Source: Streptomyces sp. WAC 04229 (GTDB taxonomy: Bacteria; Actinomycetota; Actinomycetes; Streptomycetales; Streptomycetaceae). From it: a stretch of DNA of 64,000 nt. Every line of letters starts with the position of its first letter. Within the stretch, counting starts at the first letter, position 1. The translations under genes and the position numbers were made by a program. This document shows positions 8,076 through 17,090 of the stretch, one piece after another. Where the stretch lies: positions 1 through 64,000 of the forward strand of contig NZ_QHJH01000024.1 in NCBI RefSeq assembly GCF_003947455.1. Direction: 5' to 3'. Under the pieces are notes generated by a model, which saw only the letters and a list, made by a program, of their open reading frames with translations, did no database searches and was not told the DNA's origin.

Positions 8076-8804
8076 TCAAGGGAAGTTCACGTCGTCGCGT
8101 TCGACGAGGGCGGCGGCCACGGGGATGTCTTGGGCGGAGTCGACTTCGGCCCACTCGTCGGAGGTCGCGTGCAGCACGTCCAGCCCATGGGTGATCGCCA
8201 GCTTTCGCATCGCGAATTCGTACCAGTCGCCGATCCGGCCCGCTGCGAGCATCTCGTCGATGGCCGACGAGAACCGGGCCGCGTTGGCTCCGCTCCATCG
8301 GCTTACGCCGAAGAACTCGCCCTGGCGCGGCGATGGTTCGAGGTCCTTTCCGAAGTCGACGGCCCTGCCGTCCTGGATCCGGACCTTCATGTCGATGTCC
8401 GCGTATGCCTTGCTCGTGTCGACGGCCAGGACATCTCGCGGGGAATCGACCATCCGCTGCAGGAGGTCGCGGCCGACCAGCACGTCCCCGTCGATCACGC
8501 AGAACGGCTCGTCCCAGAACGGCCTGGTCAGCGCGAGGGATACGATGCTGTTGGTCGTGGCGAAGTCGGGGTTCTCCACTAACCGCAACGGCGGCGCTTC
8601 GGGGCAGGCACGCAGCGATGTCCGGAGCGTCTCGGACCGGTAGCCGCAGACGACGACGGCTTCGGAGACCTTTGCTTTGGCGAGCCGCCGCATGGTGTGC
8701 CAGATCAACGGTGTGCCGGCGATCGGCACCAGAGCCTTCGGCGCCTCCTCGGTGTATGGCCGTAGCCGCGAACCGATCCCGGCCGCCGGAATTATCACTT
8801 TCAC
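8076..8804 (-). CDS. Nucleotidyltransferase, LicC/PntC-like (CTP:phosphonate or phosphocholine type)
   Basis: A 242-residue single-domain nucleotidyltransferase. The NTP loop AAGIGSRLRPYTEEAPKAL is at residues 7-25, the metal Asp lies in VIDGDVL near 104, and DWYEFA plus WAEVDSAQD near the C-terminus are the choline-phosphate/2-AEP cytidylyltransferase signature (LicC, PntC). It probably makes CMP-2-aminoethylphosphonate or a CMP ester of another phosphonate. It overlaps the aminotransferase upstream by ATGA. The neighbouring CDP-alcohol phosphotransferase would consume the CMP-activated product. Confidence 0.8.
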   Translation of the reverse strand: MKVIIPAAGIGSRLRPYTEEAPKALVPIAGTPLIWHTMRRLAKAKVSEAVVVCGYRSETLRTSLRACPEAPPLRLVENPDFATTNSIVSLALTRPFWDEPFCVIDGDVLVGRDLLQRMVDSPRDVLAVDTSKAYADIDMKVRIQDGRAVDFGKDLEPSPRQGEFFGVSRWSGANAARFSSAIDEMLAAGRIGDWYEFAMRKLAITHGLDVLHATSDEWAEVDSAQDIPVAAALVERDDVNFP

Positions 8805-9985
8805 CCTGTCAGCCTCTCCAGTGCGCGGTCGAGTTGCCCCGGGTCACCCGCGAACGACATTCGGATAAAACGTTCGCCCGCCCGGCCGAACGCCGAGCCG
8901 GGCACTACCGCCACACCACACTCGTGCAGCAGGTACTCGGCCACTGCGGAGCCGGTCGAATCCTCCACGTGGATGCCGCGGAGCCGAGCGAATTCGCCTA
9001 CGTCGACGAAGGCGTAGAACCCGCCGTCGGGAAACTCCGTTCTTGCCAGGCCGGGGAGCTGGGCGACATCGGCCAGGAACCGCTCGCCGTGGCGCCGTGT
9101 CTTTGCGGCGTGAACGGTCAGTTCACCGTCCGCTTCCGGGTCGCGCAGCGCTGCCGCGGCCGCCAGCTGGACCGCATGGCTGACCGCGAGCATGAAGAAC
9201 GTGTGCGCCTTGGCCGCCTCGGTGATGACCGCCGGGCTGCCGGTCATCCATCCGATCCGCCATCCCGACATGCCGAATCGTTTGGAGAGACTGTTGACCG
9301 TGATGCCGTGGCCGTGGTGGTCCAGTGCGGCGACCGAGCGGTGCTCGATTCCGTAGGCGAACCGGTCGAGCACCTCGTCATGGATCACGTACAGGCCGTG
9401 GTCGGCCGCGAAGGTGCACAGATCCGCCAGTTCGCTCCCGCCGGTCACGCGTCCGGTCGGGTTGCCGGGCGAGTTCACCAAGACGATCCGTGAGCGTTTT
9501 GTGAGGTGTTTTCGGAGGTCCGGCACGTGCAAGGTGAAACCGTCGGCCGCGCTGGTCGGGACGCGGACGACCCGCCGGCCGAGCAGCTCGATCATCGGGG
9601 GGTAGATCATGTAGGCCGGATCGGCGAGGAGGACTTCGTCACCGGGGTCGGTCACCGTCAGGACCGCGGTCCAGAGCGCGCCCGCCGCACCGTTGGTGAC
9701 CAGAAGCTGTGTGTCCGGATCGAGGTCGATCCCCTGTTCCGACCGGTAGACCTGGGCAATCGCCGTACGAAGCTCGATGGTGCCCCGGGAGTGCGCGTAG
9801 TGGTCTTCGGGCCGAGCGCTTTCGCCGGGACTGCCCGACAGTACGGCCAATCGCTCACCGAAGGACCGCGGCGGGCCGAACGAGGGAAGGCCGACGGTCA
9901 GGTCGATCGTTTCCGGATGACGCTGAGCGTACTCCGAGATCCGCTTCGATGAATGTGGCGCAAGTGCACTCAACGCACCGTTCAC
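8801..9985 (-). CDS. Class I/II PLP aminotransferase
   Basis: A 394-residue fold-type I aspartate-aminotransferase-like enzyme. PLP lysine K235 sits in NSLSKRFGMSGWRIG, NSPGNPTG is at 171-178 and HDEV at 202-205. The GTG at 9985 is chosen because it overlaps the preceding stop (GTGA) with GGGGAG upstream. It is a second transaminase in the operon beside the class V enzyme. It may aminate another ketone or aldehyde phosphonate, for example phosphonopyruvate to phosphonoalanine. The substrate is unassigned. Confidence 0.8.
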   Translation of the reverse strand: MNGALSALAPHSSKRISEYAQRHPETIDLTVGLPSFGPPRSFGERLAVLSGSPGESARPEDHYAHSRGTIELRTAIAQVYRSEQGIDLDPDTQLLVTNGAAGALWTAVLTVTDPGDEVLLADPAYMIYPPMIELLGRRVVRVPTSAADGFTLHVPDLRKHLTKRSRIVLVNSPGNPTGRVTGGSELADLCTFAADHGLYVIHDEVLDRFAYGIEHRSVAALDHHGHGITVNSLSKRFGMSGWRIGWMTGSPAVITEAAKAHTFFMLAVSHAVQLAAAAALRDPEADGELTVHAAKTRRHGERFLADVAQLPGLARTEFPDGGFYAFVDVGEFARLRGIHVEDSTGSAVAEYLLHECGVAVVPGSAFGRAGERFIRMSFAGDPGQLDRALERLTG

Positions 9986-10647
9986 AGCTGGTCTCCCCTC
10001 GCCATCGATGTGACCCGGTAGCCGCGGACCAGCAGATTCAGGCCGATTGCGGCCGTCTCGGCCCAGAGCACCGCCAGTGCGGGTTCCGGGCCCCAACCCG
10101 CCCACAGGACAAGGGCGATCGTCAGCACCAGCAGCCGGGCGTCGCTGCCGGCGCTGATCCAGATGAAGGGCTTCTCCGCATGCTTCTTCGGATAGCGCGT
10201 GCCGAAGGCGGAGTGGAACTTTTCGGAGCTCACCGCGAGCAGCAGGGCACCGGCCAGGGCCAGGAGGCCGGCCCGGAGTGCCTCCTGGCCGACCGACGAG
10301 GACAGCCTGACGGCAAAGGCGATGATCAAGAGCGTTTCGACGATCCGGTCGGTCATCGTGTCGTAGAAGTCGCCGATCGCCGACTGCTTTCCCCTGATCC
10401 GGGCGACCTCTCCGTCGCAGCAGGAGAGCACGCCGAAGACCTGCACCAGCAAGGCGCCGGCCAGCAGTTGGCCGGTCAGAATGCAGGCAGCGGCCGCGAT
10501 GCCTGTGAGTAGGTCGAACGTCGTGACCGTGTTCGGTCCGAACCGGCGCGCGAGCAGCGGTGAGAGGAGGCCGGACAGGCGCCGTTGCACGGTGTGGCAG
10601 TAGGCGCCGTCCACGGCGGCCTTCGCGTCTTCGACTTCACTTCCCAC
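9982..10647 (-). CDS. CDP-alcohol phosphotransferase family membrane enzyme
   Basis: A 221-residue membrane protein of the CDP-alcohol phosphatidyltransferase family. The full motif DGx2ARx8Gx3Dx3D is present with D78, G79, A82, R83, G92, D96 and D100, and hydrophobic segments surround it. These enzymes displace CMP from a CDP- or CMP-activated group with an alcohol. GTG at 10647 is chosen (GGGGGA about 7 bases upstream, 11-base overlap with the transaminase gene). Next to a PntC-like cytidylyltransferase it probably transfers a phosphonate headgroup, giving a phosphonolipid or similar ester; the acceptor is unknown. Confidence 0.85.
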   Translation of the reverse strand: MGSEVEDAKAAVDGAYCHTVQRRLSGLLSPLLARRFGPNTVTTFDLLTGIAAAACILTGQLLAGALLVQVFGVLSCCDGEVARIRGKQSAIGDFYDTMTDRIVETLLIIAFAVRLSSSVGQEALRAGLLALAGALLLAVSSEKFHSAFGTRYPKKHAEKPFIWISAGSDARLLVLTIALVLWAGWGPEPALAVLWAETAAIGLNLLVRGYRVTSMARGDQL

Positions 10648-11740
10648 GCCGCAGTCCCCCTTCGCCGAGCACGGCGCCGAGCGCGGCCAGCACCTGCGTG
10701 ACGTCCTTGTCGCCGACGTATCCCATGTGGCCGATGCGCAGCGCACTGTCCTTCCATGTCCCTCGCCCGGACGCAATGTGCACCCGGTGTTCCGTCGCCA
10801 TCCGCTCCCGGAGGTCGCTCGCCCGCACCCCGGCCGGCGCGAAGAAGGACGTCACGGACGGAGAGGCGTGCGACTGATCGGCCGCGAGCGGCAGCCCCAG
10901 GCGGGCGAGTCCGCTGCGGCATTGCCCGGCAAGCTGCTGGTGCCTGGCGAGAACCCGGTCCCAGCCTTCGTCCGAGATCATCCGCAAGGATGCCCGGAGC
11001 GCGTGGAAGACGGGGATGGCGGGTGTATAGGTGGTCGTGTTCTCCTGGACGGCCCGGGCCATCGCGCTGAAGTCGAAGTAGTACCGCCGAGCCGGGTTCG
11101 CCGCAGCCGCGTCGAGGGCTCGCGTGTTCACCCCGATCAGCGCCAGTCCAGGCGGCGCCATCAGGGCTTTTTGGCTCACGCCGACCGCGACGTCGACCCC
11201 CCAGTCCCGCATGAGCACCGGTGTCGCCCCGAGGCTGCTGACGACGTCGACGATCAGCAGTGCGTCACTGCACTCCCGTACCACGCGCCCCAGCTCGGGC
11301 ATCGGGTTCAGTACGCCGGTGGACGTCTCGTTGTGGGTGATCAGGACTGCGGCCACGGCACGGACCCGCCGGAGTGCGAGCTTGAGATCGCGGGGGTCGG
11401 CTGCCTGGCCCCATGGCACCTCGATCAGCTCGACAGCGAGGCCTGCCATCCGGGCGATCTCGGCCATGCGGTGTCCGAAGTACCCGGTCGACATGACGAC
11501 GACTCGCTGCCCGGGTTGCACGGTGTTGACGACGGCCGCCTCGAGTCCGCCGGTGCCTGAGCAGGTGAAGGGCAGAATGGTCGCGGGGCCTCCGAAAACG
11601 GGGGCCAGAGCGTCGAGGACTTCCGAGACGAGGTGGCGGAAGCCCGCCGATCGGTGGCTGATCATGTCGGTGGACAGGGCCGTGCGGACCTTCGGTGGCA
11701 AGGGTGTCGGTCCGGATATTCGGAGGTTCACGGTGGGCAC
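10637..11740 (-). CDS. Class V aminotransferase, 2-aminoethylphosphonate transaminase-like
   Basis: A 367-residue class V PLP enzyme of the PhnW/AGXT group. It starts with SGPTPLPPKV and has MISHRSAGF near residue 26, HNETSTG at 136-142, the cofactor Asp D165 and PLP lysine K191 (GVSQKAL). PhnW-type enzymes interconvert phosphonoacetaldehyde and 2-aminoethylphosphonate. Ppd, which makes phosphonoacetaldehyde, is two genes upstream, and the cytidylyltransferase and CDP-alcohol enzyme are downstream, which fits 2-AEP formation. Alanine- or serine-glyoxylate specificity cannot be excluded by eye. Confidence 0.75.
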   Translation of the reverse strand: MPTVNLRISGPTPLPPKVRTALSTDMISHRSAGFRHLVSEVLDALAPVFGGPATILPFTCSGTGGLEAAVVNTVQPGQRVVVMSTGYFGHRMAEIARMAGLAVELIEVPWGQAADPRDLKLALRRVRAVAAVLITHNETSTGVLNPMPELGRVVRECSDALLIVDVVSSLGATPVLMRDWGVDVAVGVSQKALMAPPGLALIGVNTRALDAAAANPARRYYFDFSAMARAVQENTTTYTPAIPVFHALRASLRMISDEGWDRVLARHQQLAGQCRSGLARLGLPLAADQSHASPSVTSFFAPAGVRASDLRERMATEHRVHIASGRGTWKDSALRIGHMGYVGDKDVTQVLAALGAVLGEGGLRRGK

Positions 11741-11761
11741 CAGATGTCTCCCCTCGAGTGC

Positions 11762-12901
11762 TCACAGCCGGGACCGCAGCAACTTGAGAACCGGGGCTTT
11801 GCGGAGCGCGACCGGATGGTTCTGCGCGCGGTTGTTGCTCAGCGCTTCTTCGAACATCGGCTCGAGGTCGGAGGCGCGCACCCCGACCTCGCCGAGCCGG
11901 GTCGGGCAGTCGGCCAGGGACAGCAGCCGCGCGAGGGCGGCTCCGGATTCGGCAGCTGTCCGGGCGCCGAGAAGCGTCAGCAGCTGGTCGGTCTCCTCCT
12001 TGGCCATGCGGGACCCTGACGGCTCACGGTCGAGTTCAGCGAGCGTGAAAGGCAGCAGCCAGACCAGATGTAATGCGCATGCGAGTCCGTGCGCCACTCC
12101 GAACTGCGCGGTCGTGGGGTACGCGAAGGCGTGTGCCGCTGTGGTGCGGGTCAGATCGATCGCGTGGCCGGCCATGACCGCGGCGCTGCTGAGCAGCTCC
12201 CGCTGTCGCGTGGTGGTGTCACGAAAGCCCGTTCGCAGGATGGGAGTCAAGTGCGACAGTGCCCCTCGTGCGAGCGCCCGCGACGACGGGCGGGCACGTG
12301 GTGACCACCACGACTCGATGGCGTGCGCGGTGGCATCGAGTGCGCAGTGCGCGGTCAGCGTCGGCGGACACGTCCGCGTGAGCAGGGGATCGATAAGTGC
12401 CACATCCGCCCGCACGGCCGGATGGTCCAGTGATTGTTTTCGCCTGCCGAGGTAGATCGTGGCGAAGGTCGTGACCTCGCTGCCCGGGCCGGCGGTTGTG
12501 GGTATCACCACGAGCCTCGGTGGTTTCGTTGCCGGCACGGGATCCACGCCGCAAAGGATTCGTTCGGCTTCCGCGCCGGTGGGCGGCAGCAGCCGGACCG
12601 CCTTCGCGGTGTCCAAAGTGGAACCGCCACCGATGCCGAGCACGACGTCGGGCCGGTACCGCGCCACGGCGCCCGCGCCTCGGACGACGTCCGCGGCCTG
12701 GGGATTCGACACGATGTCGTGGAAGTAGTCGTGGTCGTGTCCCACCAGCCATCCTGCCGCGCCGGTCCTATGCACCGCGTTTGGCGTCGCGACTACGAGA
12801 ACCCGCTGGGCTCTCATCCTTCGGAGCACTGCCGGCAGCTTCGCGGCAATTCCGGTGCCCGCCAGCACCTCAATGCGGCGTTGCTCGTCCGGTTCACTCA
12901 C
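11762..12901 (-). CDS. Iron-containing (group III) alcohol dehydrogenase, phosphonoacetaldehyde reductase-like
   Basis: A 379-residue group III alcohol dehydrogenase. GIGGGSTLDTAK forms the NAD(P) site, PTTAGPGSE follows, and metal ligands occur in CALDATAHAIE and GVAHGLACALH. In phosphonate pathways, PhpC/FomC-type members reduce phosphonoacetaldehyde to 2-hydroxyethylphosphonate. The GTG at 12901 gives an 8-base overlap with ppd; ATG choices further 5' lie deep inside ppd. With a transaminase in the same operon, aldehyde can go either to the alcohol or to the amine. Confidence 0.8.
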   Translation of the reverse strand: MSEPDEQRRIEVLAGTGIAAKLPAVLRRMRAQRVLVVATPNAVHRTGAAGWLVGHDHDYFHDIVSNPQAADVVRGAGAVARYRPDVVLGIGGGSTLDTAKAVRLLPPTGAEAERILCGVDPVPATKPPRLVVIPTTAGPGSEVTTFATIYLGRRKQSLDHPAVRADVALIDPLLTRTCPPTLTAHCALDATAHAIESWWSPRARPSSRALARGALSHLTPILRTGFRDTTTRQRELLSSAAVMAGHAIDLTRTTAAHAFAYPTTAQFGVAHGLACALHLVWLLPFTLAELDREPSGSRMAKEETDQLLTLLGARTAAESGAALARLLSLADCPTRLGEVGVRASDLEPMFEEALSNNRAQNHPVALRKAPVLKLLRSRL

Positions 12902-14024
12902 TCCGGCCGCCTGCGCGCGTGGCGGCCAGCTCTTGTTCGAACCTGGCCCGGATCCCGGGGAGGGGCAGGTGCGCACTTGGCCGCGGCGGCACGTCGGTCT
13001 CCGCCGCCCGGATGCGCACGGCGACCAGGCACGGGCCCGGTTCCGTCAGGGCCTTGTCCAGCGCGGTTGACAGCTCGGAGCCGTCGGGGCACGTCCAGGC
13101 GGCGCGGTAGCCGGCGGCGCGGGCCAGCTTAGGCCAGTCGACCGTGGCGGAGGTGGTCGGCTGGCTTCCGGTGGAACCGTAGGTCCCGTTGTCCAGCACC
13201 ACATGCAGCAAGTTCGCCGGAGCGAGATGGCCCACGGTCGACATGGTGCCCAGATGCATCAGCGCCGCTCCGTCGCCGTCGAGGACGACGACGCGTCGAT
13301 CGGGCCGGCGCAGTGCTGTCCCGAGACCCAGGGCCAGCGCGTGTCCCATCGAACCTTGCATGTAGAAGTTGCCCGGCCGATCGGCGGCGGCGAACAGCGC
13401 GCGCGAGGTGTAGCCGGTCGTGCTGTAGACCGCGGCGTCCGTAACCCGTGCCGAGACCGTCCGGATCACCTCGGCACGGCTCGGCATCGGCGTCTCGTGC
13501 GGGCCGGGGGTGTTCGGGGCCGGCTCGGCCGCTTCGACCGTCCCCTTCGGCACGAGCAGGAAGTACGGCTTGCCGGCTGTCTCGGCCTCCCGCGCGCGCG
13601 CCAGCGCTGCCTTCAGCGAGGCGGTCGACGGCTCGAGGAGCGTGCTCGGTACGCCGTAGAGACGGGCCGTGGACTCGGTCGTGCGTCCCATGACGCTGTG
13701 CTGCGGTTCGTCGGTGCCCTCCGGCCAGCCGCGGAGACTCACCACGATGAGCACGGGGATCTCGTAGGCAAGTACCAGGGAGGTCAGCGGGTTGACGAGG
13801 TTGCCGAGACCGGAGTTCTGGATCAGGACGGCCGAGCGGGTGCCGGCCATCCGGGCGCCGGCGGCGGCAGCCAGGGCGGCACCCTCGTTGGCCGCCGGGA
13901 CGTAACGGCCTTCGTGGCCGGACAGGACCGAGACCGGGCCCGCCAGGCGGGAACAGGGAACGCCGGAGAAGAACCGGTAGTCCTGTGCCAGCAGCGCTGC
14001 GGCGAACTCCGCCGCGCCGATCAC
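12894..14024 (-). CDS. ppd: Phosphonopyruvate decarboxylase (ThDP-dependent)
   Basis: A 376-residue ThDP enzyme that decarboxylates phosphonopyruvate to phosphonoacetaldehyde, the step that pulls the PEP mutase equilibrium forward. The N-terminal half has FFSGVPCSRL and AANEGAALAAAAG with the catalytic Glu. The cofactor motif begins LDGDGAALMHLG and ends LDNGTYGS. GTG at 14024 is preferred (GTGA overlap with pepM, GGAG 5 bases upstream); an ATG at 14045 is possible. Sulfopyruvate decarboxylase is the nearest alternative, but linkage to pepM decides the call. Confidence 0.92.
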   Translation of the reverse strand: MIGAAEFAAALLAQDYRFFSGVPCSRLAGPVSVLSGHEGRYVPAANEGAALAAAAGARMAGTRSAVLIQNSGLGNLVNPLTSLVLAYEIPVLIVVSLRGWPEGTDEPQHSVMGRTTESTARLYGVPSTLLEPSTASLKAALARAREAETAGKPYFLLVPKGTVEAAEPAPNTPGPHETPMPSRAEVIRTVSARVTDAAVYSTTGYTSRALFAAADRPGNFYMQGSMGHALALGLGTALRRPDRRVVVLDGDGAALMHLGTMSTVGHLAPANLLHVVLDNGTYGSTGSQPTTSATVDWPKLARAAGYRAAWTCPDGSELSTALDKALTEPGPCLVAVRIRAAETDVPPRPSAHLPLPGIRARFEQELAATRAGGRSE

Positions 14025-14878
14025 CGGTTCTCCAAGTGCAGCCATTTGTCGAGGTGGGTCAGCTCGAACACCTCGGAGACCGGGGAGATCAGGTCCTCGA
14101 CTGCGGTGGACGTGCCGGTCGACTCGATGCTGGTCAGCACCCGGTACATCGACCTGATCGCGGCCCGCAGGGCGTGGTTGGCGTAGATGACCAAGGACAC
14201 TCCGGAGCTCTGCGCGTCCGTGACGTGCCAGTCGTGGTAGGTGGTGGGCACCACGACCACCGGTGCTCTCGCCTGCCAGGCATCGAGGAATTCGATCACC
14301 TCGCGGGGGGAGTCCTTCTTCGAGTGCACCAGGATCATGTCGGCGCCGGCATCGACGTAGGCATCGGCGCGGTGCAGCGCCTCCTGCACGTCGTGTCCGG
14401 CGATCAGCGCCTCGGTGCGTGCGACGAGCACGAAGTCCGGGTCGCGTTGCGCGTTCTTGCCCGCTTCGATCTTCCGGGCGAACTCGTCGACGGGGAGGAG
14501 TTCCTGCCGTCGGTCGACGAAGCTGTTGGTCTTGGGGAAGAGCTTGTCCTCGATGCAGACCCCCGCGACGCCGGCCGCTTCGTAGCGCTGGACGAGATAC
14601 GCGACGTTGGGGGCGCCACCGAAACCGGTGTCGCAGTCGGCGAGGATCGGTACCGAGCAGACTGCCGCCATCCGCCCGGCAGCCTCCAGGAAGTCGGCCA
14701 TCGACAGCAGGCTCATGTCGGGCAGGCCGTTGGCCGCCGAGATCGTGAAGCTGGAGGCCCACACTCCGTCGAAACCGCTGATCTCCACCAGGCTTGCGCT
14801 CAGCGGATCATGAGCTCCCGCGAACCTGGCGATCTGCCGGCTCGTGATCAGTTCGCGAAGCTTCGTAGTGCTGTTCAT
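14021..14878 (-). CDS. pepM: Phosphoenolpyruvate phosphomutase
   Basis: A 285-residue PEP mutase, the C-P bond-forming enzyme that starts nearly all phosphonate biosynthesis (PEP to phosphonopyruvate). The diagnostic EDKx5NS motif is intact at residues 110-119 (EDKLFPKTNS), which separates it from isocitrate-lyase and methylisocitrate-lyase relatives, and the Mg-binding DCDTGFG is at 81-87. The ATG at 14878 shares one base with the preceding stop (TGATG). Flanking genes for decarboxylation, reduction and transamination support the assignment. Confidence 0.95.
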   Translation of the reverse strand: MNSTTKLRELITSRQIARFAGAHDPLSASLVEISGFDGVWASSFTISAANGLPDMSLLSMADFLEAAGRMAAVCSVPILADCDTGFGGAPNVAYLVQRYEAAGVAGVCIEDKLFPKTNSFVDRRQELLPVDEFARKIEAGKNAQRDPDFVLVARTEALIAGHDVQEALHRADAYVDAGADMILVHSKKDSPREVIEFLDAWQARAPVVVVPTTYHDWHVTDAQSSGVSLVIYANHALRAAIRSMYRVLTSIESTGTSTAVEDLISPVSEVFELTHLDKWLHLENR

Positions 14879-15975
14879 CAATCCCCCACTCCGATGTCGT
14901 CGACAGGCGTGCCAAGCGGTGCCACGCCACACTGCTCCGCTACGCGCACCAGATCCGTCACGACAGCGGGCGTCAGCGGAATGCCGGCCGCCAGCCGGTG
15001 CCGCTCGATTTCGTGCTCGCGTTCGCCGGCGACCAGGATGCGGTCGTGCCCGCGCGCCTTGGGCGAGGCCCGCAGTTCGCCGAACATCCTGTTGGCCTCG
15101 GCCTGGAAGTCTGCGAGCGTGGTCAGTGCGGCCACTTGACCGCAGAGGAAGAAGTGACCGAGGCCGGCTCCTTCGGCTCCGTACACGTGGCGTCCCCAGT
15201 GAGCTCCCGCAAGTGGTCCGCAGAACAGCTCCACCACGGTGGCGAGGCCGTATCCCTTGTGCCCACCGTGCGACTCCCCCGGGCCCCCCAGCGGAAGAAG
15301 GGCGTAGCCCTCGCGGGCTTTCAGTCCCTCCACGACCTTCGGGATGTCCGTGGTCGACTCGCCGTTCGGGTCGACTGCCCACCCGGATCGCATCTCCCGC
15401 CCTTCTCGATGCAGGCGTTCCAGCTTCCCTCGCGGGACGACGCTGGTCGCGGCGTCGAACACGAAGGGCTGGTCGGCGTCGGTCGGGAAGGCGACCGCGA
15501 GGGGATTCGTCCCGAACATGGGAGTGGCGCCGTGGGTCGGCGCCACCTGGGGTGAGGCGTTGGTGCCGACGATGGCGAACAGGCCCTGCCGGGCGGCGCG
15601 CAGGGCGTAGTAGCCGGCGATGCCGAAGTGGTTCGACCGGCGTACGGTGGCCATGCCGATGCCTGTCTTGACGCTTTTCGCGATGGCCATGTCGACCGCC
15701 TGGCACGAGGCCGGCTGGCCCAGGCCGTGGCCGGCGTCGAGGGCCACGGTCGCCGCGGTCTCGGCCAGGACGGTGGTCCTGGCATCGGGCAGGATCTTGC
15801 CGTCCCGCACTCCGTCGACGTACCTGCGCAGTCTGGCCACGCCATGGCTGTCGACGCCGCGCAGGTCCGCCGCCGTCAGTACGTCGGCGACCAGCGCCGC
15901 GTCCTTGCTGGGCACACCGACGGCCAGCAGGCACCGGCATGTGAAGTCGTGCAGTGATCGGTGGTCAACTCGCAT
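14878..15975 (-). CDS. LDH2/MDH2-family dehydrogenase, possible phosphonopyruvate reductase
   Basis: A 365-residue member of the malate/L-lactate/ureidoglycolate/sulfolactate dehydrogenase family, which is not Rossmann-type. DSHGVARL near residue 42, RRSNHFGIAGYYA near 110 and HGATPMFGTNPLA near 147 are family hallmarks. ComC, a family member, reduces sulfopyruvate, a close analogue of phosphonopyruvate, so reduction to phosphonolactate is a natural guess. It is coupled to pepM downstream and overlaps the kinase gene upstream. It is not related to VanH. Confidence 0.8.
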   Translation of the reverse strand: MRVDHRSLHDFTCRCLLAVGVPSKDAALVADVLTAADLRGVDSHGVARLRRYVDGVRDGKILPDARTTVLAETAATVALDAGHGLGQPASCQAVDMAIAKSVKTGIGMATVRRSNHFGIAGYYALRAARQGLFAIVGTNASPQVAPTHGATPMFGTNPLAVAFPTDADQPFVFDAATSVVPRGKLERLHREGREMRSGWAVDPNGESTTDIPKVVEGLKAREGYALLPLGGPGESHGGHKGYGLATVVELFCGPLAGAHWGRHVYGAEGAGLGHFFLCGQVAALTTLADFQAEANRMFGELRASPKARGHDRILVAGEREHEIERHRLAAGIPLTPAVVTDLVRVAEQCGVAPLGTPVDDIGVGD

Positions 15976-17086
15976 GGGTCATCGCTGCCTGGGTGAGGGC
16001 CTCCATCGCCGCGCGCTCGAACGCGGGGCGGCGCTCGGCGGACTCCGCGTTGGCCGGTGTCGGCGGTTCGAGCCCCAGCTCCACGCAGTGGACGCCCGGG
16101 GGCAGTTCGTCTGCGGGCACCGCCAGCTCGCCGGCGATGATCACGACAGGCTTGCTCTGCTGCCTGGCCATGGTGGCGACCAGTCCCGGGACCTTGCCGT
16201 CCCACGACCCGCGGTCGAACCGTCCCTCGGCCGTGAGCACCAGGTCGGCGCGCTCGATCTGATGGGCGAGCCCGGCCAGCGAGGCGAAGAACGCGCCTCC
16301 GTGGCTGGCCGGCGCGTCGAACGCGGCGTGCAGACCGGCGGCCAGGCCGCCGCCTGCGCCGAGGAACGGCTCGGCCAGCAACAGGTCGTCCTGTCGGCCG
16401 AACGCGGCGGGCAGCGCGGCCAGCATGTCGTGCAGGACCACCGCGTCCGGCGGGGTGATCCCCTTCTGGGCGCCGAACCGCTCGACGTTGTGCCGCAGCG
16501 CAGTGGACACGTCGCTCAGCACTTCGACACGCACGTCGCCAAGCAGTTCCACGGCGGGAGCGGTGTCGACGCGTCGCACGTGCACGAGGTCGCGTGGCAC
16601 AGGCGTGAGCGACCGGCCGGCGGAGTCGAGAAAGCGAACTCCCAGTGCGGCAAGGGCGCCTGTACCGAAGTCGACCGAGGCGGTTCCGCCCGCCGTGACG
16701 ACTACGCGAGTCGCTCCCTGGCCGACTGCATGCGCGATCAGCTGTCCGGTCCCCTTGGTGTTCGCCAGGAGGGGTTGCCGGGGGCGGTCGGCGACCAGCC
16801 GCAGTCCGCTCGCTCGGGCTGTCTCGACGAACGCGGTTTTGTCGTCCGTCAGGAGGTAGTCCGCCGGCACCGGCGCGCCGAGGGGATCCTGGGCCGTCGT
16901 CCACATGCGGGTACCGCCCAGCAGTTCGGCAGCGATGTCCAGTGCGCCGTCACCGCCGTCCGACAGCGGGATCGTCACCACGCTGTCCACCGATCCGGTC
17001 CGCACCAGGCCCCTCGCCAGCCCGTCACCCACCCACCGTGCGCCCGGCCCGCCACGGAACGCGTTGGGCGCGACCAGAACTCGCAT
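15965..17086 (-). CDS. Glycerate-kinase-family protein (GK type I fold)
   Basis: A 373-residue GarK/GlxK-type kinase. It starts MRVLVAPNAFRGG, has SDGGDGALD near residue 43, GGTASVDFGTGAL near 147 and the C-terminal GEGRFD-like segment TAEGRFDRGSWDGK. Family members phosphorylate D-glycerate. In this operon a 2-hydroxy acid such as phosphonolactate, made by the neighbouring dehydrogenase, is a possible substrate, or the enzyme recycles a three-carbon unit. Start at 17086 is 4 bases from the oxygenase stop, although no strong ribosome site is visible. Function inferred. Confidence 0.7.
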   Translation of the reverse strand: MRVLVAPNAFRGGPGARWVGDGLARGLVRTGSVDSVVTIPLSDGGDGALDIAAELLGGTRMWTTAQDPLGAPVPADYLLTDDKTAFVETARASGLRLVADRPRQPLLANTKGTGQLIAHAVGQGATRVVVTAGGTASVDFGTGALAALGVRFLDSAGRSLTPVPRDLVHVRRVDTAPAVELLGDVRVEVLSDVSTALRHNVERFGAQKGITPPDAVVLHDMLAALPAAFGRQDDLLLAEPFLGAGGGLAAGLHAAFDAPASHGGAFFASLAGLAHQIERADLVLTAEGRFDRGSWDGKVPGLVATMARQQSKPVVIIAGELAVPADELPPGVHCVELGLEPPTPANAESAERRPAFERAAMEALTQAAMTHAS

Positions 17087-17090
17087 GCGA

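Noticed and set aside
10637..11740. Serine- or alanine-glyoxylate aminotransferase as the primary call for the class V enzyme
   Set aside because: The family pattern allows it, but position among pepM, ppd and the cytidylyltransferase makes an AEP-type role more likely; it is kept only as an alternative.
14878..15975. The LDH2-type dehydrogenase as a VanH (D-lactate dehydrogenase) for glycopeptide resistance
   Set aside because: VanH belongs to the Rossmann-fold D-2-hydroxyacid dehydrogenases. This protein has the unrelated LDH2/MDH2 fold motifs and sits next to pepM.
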